The position numbers and the translations under genes were made by a program. Source: an uncultured Faecalicatena sp. (GTDB lineage Bacteria > Bacillota > Clostridia > Lachnospirales > Lachnospiraceae). Taken from it: a stretch of DNA of 64,000 bases. The stretch spans positions 1-64,000 of the forward strand of contig CAOKHZ010000009.1 in NCBI GenBank assembly GCA_948468385.1, read 5' to 3'. Under the pieces are notes generated by a model. That model did not search any database. It was not told the origin of the DNA and saw only the letters and a program-made list of their open reading frames with translations. The first letter of the stretch is position 1; each line of letters opens with the position of its first letter. This document shows positions 53,678-62,885 of the stretch, in pieces.

Positions 53678-54514
53678 ATGGATTTAAATGATAAAACGGA
53701 CGTTCTCTTAAACGAGCTGAAAGAGGATTCTGGCAGATATGAGAATCTAGAAACAGATGGGCTGAATGCGTGGGAAAAAAAGGACGTGATTCGTTCGTTG
53801 GTTAACATCCGGATGCCGAGGTCTGTTCCTGCAAAATTGTTGGAGTTGGAAGACGATTATTTACAAGAGGAATTGGCGGTAAAGGGAATCGTGTCCTTGT
53901 CCGATATTCCGGTTCTTGCGGACAAGGTTTCACTCTGGCAGGGGGATATTACGCGGCTTAAGGTCGGGGCGATTGTCAACGCCGCCAATTCGCAGATGCT
54001 GGGATGCTTCGTTCCGTGCCATAAGTGCATTGACAATGCGATACACAGCGCGGCGGGGATGCGGTTGCGGGCGGAGTGCGATCACATTATGAAGCGCAGA
54101 CGGGCCTTGCATGGCGGGGAATACGAGGAACCGACGGGGACGGCCACGCTGACGAGGGCATATAATCTTCCGTGCGATTATGTGATTCATACGGTCGGGC
54201 CAATTGTGCATGGCGGACTAAACGACGCGTTGCGTCAGGATTTGCGGAATTGCTATGAAAATGTTTTGAAATGCTGCGTAGAAAACCAGATTACGTCGGT
54301 TGCGTTTTGCTGCATTTCAACGGGAGAGTTTCATTTTCCAAACGATGAGGCGGCGAAGATTGCCTGGGAGACGGTATGTGAATTTTTGCGGACGCACGCA
54401 GAATGTATGGAGCGCGTGATTTTTAACGTCTATCAAGATAAGGATAGGGAAATCTATGAGCGGTTGCTTTCGAAATCATGTGATGCCGTAACACGTTTTG
54501 GTGGTTTCGCATAA
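53678..54514 (+). CDS. Zinc-containing macrodomain, protein-ADP-ribose hydrolase
   Basis: A 278-residue protein. An N-terminal helical part (about 1-85) precedes a macrodomain (about 90-270) with WQGDITRLKVGAIVNAANSQ and the zinc signature GCFVPCHKCIDNAIHSAAG (Cys/His ligands) of the Zn-macro subfamily. It ends with FCCISTGEFHFPND and CEFLRTHA. Relatives remove ADP-ribose from aspartate/glutamate or lipoyl-linked targets and usually lie beside a SirTM sirtuin and a GcvH-like protein; neither is here. The ATG at 53678 follows GAGGTGG; a GTG at 53666 is an alternative. Confidence 0.9.
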   Translation: MDLNDKTDVLLNELKEDSGRYENLETDGLNAWEKKDVIRSLVNIRMPRSVPAKLLELEDDYLQEELAVKGIVSLSDIPVLADKVSLWQGDITRLKVGAIVNAANSQMLGCFVPCHKCIDNAIHSAAGMRLRAECDHIMKRRRALHGGEYEEPTGTATLTRAYNLPCDYVIHTVGPIVHGGLNDALRQDLRNCYENVLKCCVENQITSVAFCCISTGEFHFPNDEAAKIAWETVCEFLRTHAECMERVIFNVYQDKDREIYERLLSKSCDAVTRFGGFA

Positions 54515-54577
54515 TGAGCTTGTTAGGAACGCTGGTTTTTATGATGCTGTCAAAAACCGATGACGTTTCGTGTCAGA

Positions 54578-54605
54578 ACAAGGGGGAGCGGCCGCTCCCC
54601 CTTGT
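54578..54605. terminator. Perfect 28-bp palindrome between convergent genes
   Basis: ACAAGGGGGAGCGG and its complement form a loopless palindrome. A second stem GATTGG/CCAATC follows (54611-54637). Together they probably terminate both convergent genes. Confidence 0.7.
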
Positions 54606-54639
54606 CGCCGATTGGTCTTGGCCTGCTCGGCCAATCATT

Positions 54640-55140
54640 TTATTTCATGTCCATCTTCGTTCCGGCCCAGTCCCTGAGCGATTTTAAAATTCGTTCGTCC
54701 GGCTCTATATAAAGACAGACTTTTTGCGAGCCGACCGCGGTGACCACCCCGTATACGCCGGCATCGCCCGCGCCGGATGAGAAATCATATACTTTCATCG
54801 AGCTGGCATTATGCAGTTTCGGGGAATTTTTCGGTGCGATGAAATCTACCTCGCGGATGTCGAAGTTAAACTTTTCCTTGCGGGAGGCCTTGTTGTAAAT
54901 GGCGGAAATCTCCATGTCGTGATTGGCAACGGCATACTCATACTCGACGTTCAGCCTCGGGAAAATAAAGTAATATGCCAGAAATGCCAATCCTACCGCC
55001 AGGATAAAGGCGATGGGGCCGATAATCGGCGTACCGACGAAAAAGACGGCAAGTATGCCGAAAATGGTCAAGATGCGAATCGGCCATGCCCAGATGGAAG
55101 GGGCTCGTTTGATAAGTTGTTCAAAAAAAGTGTCATTCAT
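54640..55140 (-). CDS. Small membrane protein, possibly DUF6106-like
   Basis: A 166-residue protein with two hydrophobic helices (about 18-45 and 48-62) and a cytoplasmic C-terminal half of beta-strands (VEYEYAVANHDMEISAIYNK, FIAPKNSP, VCLYIEPDERILKSLRDW). I recall this pattern from a DUF6106 family in Lachnospiraceae, not verified. AAAGGACG precedes the start. It lies downstream of the CdaR-like regulator on the same strand; function unknown. Confidence 0.65.
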   Translation of the reverse strand: MNDTFFEQLIKRAPSIWAWPIRILTIFGILAVFFVGTPIIGPIAFILAVGLAFLAYYFIFPRLNVEYEYAVANHDMEISAIYNKASRKEKFNFDIREVDFIAPKNSPKLHNASSMKVYDFSSGAGDAGVYGVVTAVGSQKVCLYIEPDERILKSLRDWAGTKMDMK

Positions 55141-55165
55141 AGTCTAACGTCCTTTCGTATTTTTA

Positions 55166-56203
55166 TTACTCCCGCGAGTCGCGGTGGTTCATACGATTCA
55201 AAATCATCGTCGCGATTTTGAACTGCATGGCATCCTCAAAGTTACGCAAATCCAGCCCGGTCTGCTTTTGCACCTGGTTGATTCGATAAATCAAGGTATT
55301 GCGATGCATGTGGAGCTGCCTGGCCGTTTCGGCGATGTTTAGATTGTTCTGCAAAAACGTGTTGACGGTTGCCATGATTTCTTCGTCCATGGCAACGGGA
55401 ACCTTGTTGCCCCAGATTTCCTCCAGATATTTTTCGCATGCCGACGACGGAAGATCGTGAATCAGCCGTCCCACGCCAAGCCGACCGGAGAAGAACAAGT
55501 TTTGCTCGGGATAAAATAAACGGCCGATGTGTAAGGCAAGTGAAGTTTCTTCATAAATCGAATGAAGCTCCGTCAGCGAATGAAAAATGGTGCTGTAAGC
55601 AAGCTTTACGGAAATCAGGGCCTCCGCGTTCAGCGTGTCGATGATGGTATGTGCCGTCTGGCGGATTTCTTTTTCCGTATCAGATGTTTTCGCCATAAAC
55701 TTGTCCGGGCATTCCGTATCAGAGGCATTCCGCGTGGGCGAACGCTTCGCGTTCGTCAAGGTATACCCAAGGGCGTCCCTTAATGCATGTCCCTGCGGGG
55801 CGAGCGGACTCTGTGAGTCCGTCAAGGTATAGGCTATCGCCATGCGGGTTTCATTGACGGGAATCAATGTCTTGGTCGGAAATAGAAGCTTTAAAATCTC
55901 GACTGCCGATTCTTGCAGGGCGTGTTTCGACTCTACTACGTACAGCACACGCGGTTCTTCCACGGAAAGACGCAGCCTATGGGCCTCTTCGAGTACCGTG
56001 GACAGAGGAAGTTCCTTGACAAGAAGATCTTGTAAAAAACGCCCATGGTTATACTTGTCCCGATAAGCGCTGCACAAACGTTGCACTTGTGTCAGGGCCT
56101 TTTCCTCTTCTTCCGGAGTGTCCGCCGCGACATCGAGGGAAATGCCCGTAAGTTGCTTTAATGTCTTTAATGCGCGTTCCAGTTCAGTAGAATGTATCGC
56201 CAT
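55166..56203 (-). CDS. CdaR/PucR-like transcriptional regulator
   Basis: A 345-residue protein. Its C-terminal helix-turn-helix (about 285-340: NLNIAETARQLHMHRNTLIY then RINQVQKQTGLDLRNFEDA) is typical of the PucR/CdaR type (HTH_30). The N-terminal two thirds contain a GGDEF-like or GAF-like sensing region of unclear identity. Relatives regulate sugar-diacid or purine genes; in several Clostridia such a gene stands beside the shared sugar ABC ATPase, as here. The message of that ATPase ends at a terminator 32 bp upstream of this gene's start. Target sugar unknown. Confidence 0.85.
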   Translation of the reverse strand: MAIHSTELERALKTLKQLTGISLDVAADTPEEEEKALTQVQRLCSAYRDKYNHGRFLQDLLVKELPLSTVLEEAHRLRLSVEEPRVLYVVESKHALQESAVEILKLLFPTKTLIPVNETRMAIAYTLTDSQSPLAPQGHALRDALGYTLTNAKRSPTRNASDTECPDKFMAKTSDTEKEIRQTAHTIIDTLNAEALISVKLAYSTIFHSLTELHSIYEETSLALHIGRLFYPEQNLFFSGRLGVGRLIHDLPSSACEKYLEEIWGNKVPVAMDEEIMATVNTFLQNNLNIAETARQLHMHRNTLIYRINQVQKQTGLDLRNFEDAMQFKIATMILNRMNHRDSRE

Positions 56204-56234
56204 AATCTCACCATGCTTTATAATAGTAAAAAGT

Positions 56235-56256
56235 GGGCTGCACGTTGGTGCAGCCC
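56235..56256 (-). terminator. Rho-independent terminator after msmX
   Basis: On the minus strand GGGCTGCAC pairs with GTGCAGCCC around CAAC and is followed by ACTTTTT. It separates the ATPase gene from the CdaR-like gene. Confidence 0.85.
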
Positions 56257-56286
56257 GTCGTTGCCCTATTTAATTATTTTAAAGGA

Positions 56287-57399
<1,113 letters not shown>

Positions 57400-57448
57400 T
57401 TTGAATAGCCTCCTTGGTTGAATTCGTTTGTTTTTGTTTCTGGAACTT

Positions 57449-57477
57449 AGTATAACTGCAAAATGGAAAATAGGCAA
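57449..57477 (-). promoter_or_regulatory. Promoter of the msmX gene
   Basis: Minus strand: TTGCCT, 17-bp spacer, TATACT, about 50 bp before the start. Upstream of it TGTACA occurs twice (57487-57492 and 57510-57515), 17 bp apart, a possible regulator site. Confidence 0.6.
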
Positions 57478-57616
57478 TGACAGAAGTGTACAAAAAAATC
57501 GAAAAAAGATGTACATTTTGACCACATGTTAAAAATAAAATGTGCAATTGAATTTGTAGTGTGTTATACTGGCATCATATATAGATAAGGATAGATCTTG
57601 AAAGGAGGTTTTTATT

Positions 57617-58906
57617 ATGTTTGAGCATCACATGAGGCTCACCGAGGAGCAGCAGGCCATTTTAGACGGCGGCAAGGGCGAGACGCTGTCCAAGGTGATG
57701 GAAACGTTGATTCGCTACGGCGAATTGTTTGGTGCTGAGAAAATGGTGCCGGTCACGAGCGAGTACAACCATTTGGTCACGTCGTTTGGCTTGAAGGCCA
57801 TGGGTGCCGTGTACGAATTGATGGACACGTTGATTGGGGCGGGGGCGTTGTCAGGACAGAAATTTTCCGTTGATCCCAAGCCGCTTGATCCGAACGTGCC
57901 GGCGAATTTCATTCAGAACATCGTGTTCAACCATTTCATGTACACCGAGCAGGAGAGGTACGAGGCACAGCTTCGCAATCTGGGACTTTTGTCCGACAGC
58001 GCGTTCACTTGTACCTGCTACATGGACGCGGTCGGCAACATTCCGAAAAAAGGAGACGTGTTAAGCTGGTCGGAATCCTCGGCCGTGGTTTATGCGAATT
58101 CCGTTCTCGGCGCGCGTTGTAACCGAAATTCCGGAATCATTGACCTGATGGGTTCCATCGTGGGGTATGTCCCATATTTCGGACTGTTGACCGACGAGGG
58201 ACGAAAGGCCGACTGGATCGTGGAAATCAAGACTACGAAGAAGCCGGAAGCGCAGCTTTTGGGTTCGGCCATCGGTATGAAGGTAATGGAGGACGTGCCT
58301 TATATTCGCGGGCTGGATACGTGGTTGGGAAATGAAATGAATGACGAGGCTTGTACGTATTTGAAGGATTTCGGGGCGGCCACCGCGTCAAATGGGGCCG
58401 TTGGCTTGTACCATGTGGCGAACCTCACGCCGGAAGCGGCGGAGCAGGGCGAGTCGTTAATCAAGCCCGATGCCAGGGTTTACGTGATTGACGACGCGGA
58501 ACTTCAGCGCGTGTATGACAATTATCCGATTATATGGAAGGACAAGTCCGCCAAGCCGAAGCTTTGCTTTATGGGCTGCCCGCACATGAGCCTGCAGCAG
58601 CTTAAAGACTGGACGGATAAAATCGAAAAGGGATTGGAGGAAAATGGCCATGAGAAGGTGCTGGTGCCAACCGTGTTTACCGCCGCGCCGGCAGTGCTCA
58701 AACAATTCGAGGGCACGCCGTATTGCCAGCGGCTGAAAAATACGGGAGTCATTTTGTCCTACATATGCCCGCTTATGTACATGAACAATCCGTTAAGCGG
58801 TAAAATGCCGGTCATTACTTCCAGCAATAAGTTGAGGACTTACACGTCGGCAAGATATTATACGGATGACGAGATTTTAGTACAGCTTACGAAAGGGGGG
58901 CGGTGA
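57617..58906 (+). CDS. Aconitase X catalytic subunit (DUF521)
   Basis: A 429-residue subunit of the AcnX family, 4Fe-4S-type dehydratases. Candidate cluster cysteines stand in CTCYMD (about 131), FMGCPH (about 319) and SYICPLM (about 380). The family phrases NSVLGARCNRNSGIIDLMGS and TASNGAVGLYHVANLTPEA are present. Known bacterial members dehydrate cis-3-hydroxy-L-proline; archaeal ones act on mevalonate 5-phosphate. The substrate here is not determined. AAAGGAGG precedes the ATG. The small subunit overlaps its end, so they form one enzyme made from one message. Confidence 0.88.
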   Translation: MFEHHMRLTEEQQAILDGGKGETLSKVMETLIRYGELFGAEKMVPVTSEYNHLVTSFGLKAMGAVYELMDTLIGAGALSGQKFSVDPKPLDPNVPANFIQNIVFNHFMYTEQERYEAQLRNLGLLSDSAFTCTCYMDAVGNIPKKGDVLSWSESSAVVYANSVLGARCNRNSGIIDLMGSIVGYVPYFGLLTDEGRKADWIVEIKTTKKPEAQLLGSAIGMKVMEDVPYIRGLDTWLGNEMNDEACTYLKDFGAATASNGAVGLYHVANLTPEAAEQGESLIKPDARVYVIDDAELQRVYDNYPIIWKDKSAKPKLCFMGCPHMSLQQLKDWTDKIEKGLEENGHEKVLVPTVFTAAPAVLKQFEGTPYCQRLKNTGVILSYICPLMYMNNPLSGKMPVITSSNKLRTYTSARYYTDDEILVQLTKGGR

Positions 58907-58908
58907 AG

Positions 58909-59352
58909 ATGAAGACGTTTAAGGGGCGAATGATTGTTCCGGGAACCGTGACCGCCGAGGCGGTCGTGTCGCATGGCGGTCTGAACACGCTCGCGTCGTT
59001 CCAAAAGGCGCTGCAGTTCGGCGATAAAAAGGCCACATGCGGCGACCAGAATAATCCGGATTTATATGGCAAGCAGATGGCGGGAAAGGCGCTTTGCCTG
59101 CCGCAGACCATTGGTTCCACCACGGGCGGGCTCGTGATTTATTGCGCCTGCTCCCTGAAACGCCAACCGGCCTGCATGCTTTTTTCCAAGCCGATAGATT
59201 CCCTGGCCGGGGCGGGGGTCATTTTGGCCGACGTGTGGCTTGATGATGTCAAAATGCCCGTCGTGGATTCTTTGGGAGAAGAGTTTCTGGAATATGTGAA
59301 GGACGGAATGCAGGTCAGCGTGGGCGAGGACGGCGAGGTCACGGTGGAGTGA
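58909..59352 (+). CDS. Aconitase X swivel subunit (DUF126)
   Basis: A 147-residue small subunit of the AcnX dehydratase, the swivelling domain that closes over the substrate. It has the family start KGRMIVPGTVTAEAVVSHGG, the conserved CLPQTIGSTTGGLVIY (the serine in the GST turn contacts substrate) and the end GEEFLEYVKDGMQVSVGEDG. A GTG at 58903 overlapping the large subunit's stop is an alternative; the ATG at 58909 has AAAGGGGGG 9 nt upstream. Confidence 0.9.
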   Translation: MKTFKGRMIVPGTVTAEAVVSHGGLNTLASFQKALQFGDKKATCGDQNNPDLYGKQMAGKALCLPQTIGSTTGGLVIYCACSLKRQPACMLFSKPIDSLAGAGVILADVWLDDVKMPVVDSLGEEFLEYVKDGMQVSVGEDGEVTVE

Positions 59353-59426
59353 AGGTGATGAAGTCGCCGTAGGGATAGGAAAGAGTCATTTAGGCATGCA
59401 CGGTGCTATTGGTAAAAGTATAACAA

Positions 59427-59466
59427 GGCGCAATTCCTTGGTTTGGAAGGAGTTGCGCCCTTTTTT
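59427..59466 (+). terminator. Rho-independent terminator after aconitase X
   Basis: GGCGCAATTCCTT pairs with AAGGAGTTGCGCC (one G-U) and is followed by TTTTTT. Confidence 0.92.
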
Positions 59467-59487
59467 AACGAGTGAATGCCAGGAAAT

Positions 59488-60444
59488 TTAATTGTTCTCG
59501 TTTTTTAGGTCGAGAAGTCTTCGAAGCCGGAGAATCTCTTCATCCTTTTGGCTGAGAGCCTCATCTTTTTGGCGTAATGCATCTTTGTCCCGCAATAACG
59601 CCTCATCTTTCTGACGTATTATGTTTTCTTGCGCATTAATCTTTTCCTGCATTTCGTCAATCATAAGCAACGTCGTGTTTCTGTCCAATATTTTTAATTC
59701 CTCTGAAAAAATGCCCATAATGTTCTCCGTGTTCATACAGAGCGTATATACGTCCTTGTACAATGGGATGAACTCGGAATATTGTTGAATGAGTCTCTCA
59801 ATCCACCCCACGTCATCCACGCCAAGGAACGTAAGCCACGCGTCCAACTGGTTTCCGATACCCTTATTGTATAAGTTTTGGCGGAAAATGTCCAGTGGGA
59901 TTAAGAAATATTCTTGCAAAAAGTTAATGTCCAGTCCAGTATTTGTCTTTTGTCTGGAATGATGGAGATAGTCATTCGGAAATTTATGAAACGATTCCGT
60001 ACTTGTTTCAAGCAGAACAATCGTATACACTTTTTTTATATCCCGATAGCTGAACGTCTCCTTCTTTTGTTCCCGGACACGTTTGTATTGCCGCAGGAGC
60101 AGGTCGGAGGAGTAGCAGGCACAGCGCTGGCCGGGAAACTTGTACCCGATTTTTTGCGTTTCAACGTTTGCCAGGCTTCCGTCTTCCAATTCGACCAGAA
60201 TGTCCATGATGAGCAGGGAGATTTTCATCGTTACAGTTCAACCAGGTCTGCGCATTTACTGCGCAGACCGTATGAAAACGTGATGAGGAGAAAGCATATG
60301 GCCCATCGCGAAGCGATTTTAATGGCCATATGCTGTTACAGTTCAGCCTCGGCTGAACTGTAACCTTTCGTCGGCAATTCGGCTGTTGTCACCGGGCAGG
60401 ATGGCCTTGATTTTTATCCTTTGTTTTAAAAGAAGTGAGAACAA
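59488..60444 (-). pseudogene. Disrupted Rpn family nuclease gene
   Basis: Two parts of one rpn gene are separated by an inserted element (60230-60364). The downstream part (59488-60228) begins inside the nuclease core: the Asp (IMDILVELEDG) and the Glu-x-Gln (NVETQKIG) survive, followed by the helical tail RQKDEALSQKDEEI. The upstream part is just 27 codons (about 60444-60365, SLLLKQRIKIKAILPGDNSR), so the N-terminal 80 residues are lost as well. The 3' half is identical or nearly so to the copies at 60556 and 62171. A protein of 246 residues could still start at an ATG created near the insertion. Confidence 0.8.
60230..60364. mobile_element. MITE-like element inserted in rpn
   Basis: A 135-bp element with perfect 11-bp terminal inverted repeats GTTACAGTTCA/TGAACTGTAAC. 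It contains three hairpins: GGTCTGCGCA/TGCGCAGACC (60245-60269), GCATATGGCC/GGCCATATGC (60294-60333) and GTTACAGTTCAGCC/GGCTGAACTGTAAC (60335-60364). The flanks TTTTCATC and CTTTCGTC are similar, a possible imperfect 8-bp target duplication, and intact rpn at 60556 has only the second. No coding capacity. Confidence 0.8.
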
Positions 60445-60555
60445 AGAGTCCGGCAAGCCGGACTCTTGCGCCTGTCCTCGTTTTCCTCTGCAACACAAAG
60501 GACACCGATTGTCTTCATAAGGCAATCGCGAAACACTTCGTTATCATTGACATCT

Positions 60556-61596
60556 TTAATCCTTCTCGTTCTTCATGTCAAGAAGTCTTCGAAGCCGGAG
60601 AATCTCTTCATCCTTTTGGCTGAGAGCCTCATCTTTTTGGCGTAATGCATCTTTGTCCCGCAATAACGCCTCATCTTTCTGACGTATTATGTTTTCTTGC
60701 GCATTAATCTTTTCCTGCATTTCGTCAATCATAAGCAACGTCGTGTTTCTGTCCAATATTTTTAATTCCTCTGAAAAAATGCCCATAATGTTCTCCGTGT
60801 TCATACAAAGCGTGTATACGTCCTTGTACAAGGGGATGAACTCGGGATATTGTTGAATGAGTTTCTCAATCCACTCCACGTCATCTACACTCAGGAACGT
60901 AAGCCACGCGTCCAACTGGTTTTCGATACCCTTATTGTATAGGTTCTGACGGAAAATGTCCAGTGGGATTAAGATGTATTCTTGTAAAAAATCAATATCC
61001 AGACCCGTGTCCGCTTTTGGCCTAACATGGTGGACATAGTCGCGGGGAAGTACGTGAAATTCTTCCGTGCTTGTTTCAAGCAAGACAATCGTATACACTT
61101 TTTTGATGTCCCGGTAGCTAAAGGCTTCCCGCCGTTGTTCCCGAATCCGTTTATATTGCCGTAGGAGCAGGTCTGAGGAGTAGCAGGCGCAGCGCTGGCC
61201 GGGAAACTTGTACCCGATTTTTTGCGCTTCGACATTTGCCAGGCTTCCGTTCTCCAATTCCACCAGGATGTCCATGATGAGCAGGGAACTTTCGTCGGCA
61301 ATGCGACTACTGTCACCGGGCAAGATGGCCTTGATTTTTATCCTTTGTTTCAAAAGGAGCGATAAAAAGGCCTCCAACCGTTCCGGCCTAAGCTCCGGGT
61401 TGAAAATCTCTTTGAAGTAGGAATCGTATAAGACCTTCACGCCCCGCATTCCCGTCGCCATGTTCAAAAAGTCCCGCTGTTGTTTTTGTGTCCATTTTTG
61501 AAATACCACATTTAATGCATCCCTTTCTCGGATTTCTGTTAGTATTTCTTTTTCCGTCCGAATCATCGGGAAATATTTTCTCAGTCCGTCTACCAC
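60556..61596 (-). CDS. Rpn family PD-(D/E)XK nuclease, intact copy
   Basis: A 346-residue Rpn protein with an intact start: GTG at 61596 behind AAGGAGG (about 8 nt). The nuclease core has Asp109 (IMDILVELENG), Glu123 and Gln125 (NVEAQKIG). After it come family helices (FLQEYILIPLDIFRQNLYNK near 210) and a charged coiled coil (about 285-340, RQKDEALLRDKDALRQKDEA). Related E. coli proteins are toxic DNases that act against phages and are held by their own C-terminal fragment. The copies on both sides look decayed; this may be the working one. It is about 1.3 kb from the start of a Wadjet-type defence gene, in a likely defence neighbourhood. Confidence 0.9.
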   Translation of the reverse strand: MVDGLRKYFPMIRTEKEILTEIRERDALNVVFQKWTQKQQRDFLNMATGMRGVKVLYDSYFKEIFNPELRPERLEAFLSLLLKQRIKIKAILPGDSSRIADESSLLIMDILVELENGSLANVEAQKIGYKFPGQRCACYSSDLLLRQYKRIREQRREAFSYRDIKKVYTIVLLETSTEEFHVLPRDYVHHVRPKADTGLDIDFLQEYILIPLDIFRQNLYNKGIENQLDAWLTFLSVDDVEWIEKLIQQYPEFIPLYKDVYTLCMNTENIMGIFSEELKILDRNTTLLMIDEMQEKINAQENIIRQKDEALLRDKDALRQKDEALSQKDEEILRLRRLLDMKNEKD

Positions 61597-61709
61597 GCAC
61601 GAAGCCTCCTTGGTTGGTTTTTTGTTTTCATACTGTGCACAGTCATGTTACCACTGCATTTTCATTATCGGGTAAGGCTTCGAACAGAAGCACCGAAAAT
61701 GAGAACTGA

Positions 61710-61905
61710 GCCGCTTCTTTTCAAGCGGCGATACGAGCAAAAAGCGAAACGTTTGCGAGTCTGATATGCCTCCGGCGGATGGCAGGCGCACAAAGATGTA
61801 TTTTGTCAGCATAGCTGACTTGTGCGCCGCCGCAAGAACGCTGGTGGCATTCTTGAATCGCAAATATTCTTCGAGTGTATCTGATACGAAAAGTATCATA
61901 GCACA
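61710..61905. repeat. Multi-hairpin non-coding element
   Basis: GCCGCTT/AAGCGGC (61710-61729) is followed by GGCGCACAA/TTGTGCGCC (61785-61828) with inner GTCAGC/GCTGAC, and GATAC/GTATC near 61891-61904. The 467-bp gap holds no gene. Its style resembles the other short repeats, but no second copy was found in the window. Confidence 0.45.
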
Positions 61906-62063
61906 AGGGTTTGGAGGGACACAAGAGGGAAAAACTTGATTGCGAATTTTTGTAAAGTTTGTATAGGATATGGCGAGTTAAATGCGTGATGAACGCAGGA
62001 TTGAAAGCAGAAGCATTGTAAAAACAAGGGATAAATACATAGGGCAATTTTAACAAAATGGAA

Positions 62064-62602
62064 TTACGATCGTTCTGCTTGAAACAAGTACGGAAGCATT
62101 TCACAAATTCCCGCATGACTATGTCCATTATGCCAGACAAGAGACAAACACGGGACTGGACATTGATTTTTTGCAAGAATACATCTTAATCCCACTAGAC
62201 ATTTTCCGCCAAAACTTATACAATAAGGGTATCGGAAACCAGTTGGACGCGTGGCTTACGTTCCTTGGCGTGGATGACGTGGGGTGGATTGAGAGACTCA
62301 TTCAACAATATTCCGAGTTCATCCCATTGTACAAGGACGTATATACGCTCTGTATGAACACGGAGAACATTATGGGCATTTTTTCAGAGGAATTAAAAAT
62401 ATTGGACAGAAACACGACGTTGCTTATGATTGACGAAATGCAGGAAAAGATTAATGCGCAAGAAAACATAATACGTCAGAAAGATGAGGCGTTATTGCGG
62501 GACAAAGATGCATTACGCCAAAAAGATGAGGCTCTCAGCCAAAAGGATGAAGAGATTCTCCGGCTTCGAAGACTTCTTGACATGAAGAACGAGAAGGATT
62601 AA
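62064..62602 (+). pseudogene. 5'-truncated Rpn gene, C-terminal part only
   Basis: The frame starts mid-protein (IVLLETSTEAFHKFPHDY) without the nuclease core and ends with the helical tail RQKDEALSQKDEEILRL. It is in the opposite orientation to the two neighbouring copies and its 3' 430 bp is virtually the same sequence as theirs. A TTG at 62171 could start 143 residues, equal to the C-terminal region that in E. coli Rpn systems is the inhibitor, but there is no ribosome site. Relic or an expressed C-terminal inhibitor. Confidence 0.7.
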
Positions 62603-62691
62603 AGATGCGTTTTGAAATTTGACGAACTTTTTGTTGTCATTCTTTTCTTCTTATGCTAATATGAAGTGGAAATGAAATGCAGGAACAAAAG

Positions 62692-62845
62692 GGTACTATT
62701 CACGGGGCTGTGCGCTTCTACGCTCCCGCTCCGGTTCGTGCTAAGCGTGTGCCACCGGCACACAGCACCGCCGCACGGCCTCCGTCCGATAAAGTGATGG
62801 TGCCGAATACCGTTACTATCGCGGCCGCAGGCCGTAAATAGTAAC
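62692..62845. repeat. GTTACTATTCACGG-type repeat element
   Basis: Left end GGTACTATTCACGGGGCTGTG; right end GGCCGTAAATAGTAAC. The right end alone is a hairpin (62812-62845: GTTACTAT and ATAGTAAC with GCGGCC/GGCCG inside). Inner arms GCTGTG/CACAGC pair. It lies immediately upstream of the jetA-type gene, so it may affect its expression. Confidence 0.6.
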
Positions 62846-62885
62846 AACAGTATAAGAGTAAAAAGAATCAACGGGGAATCTAAGG

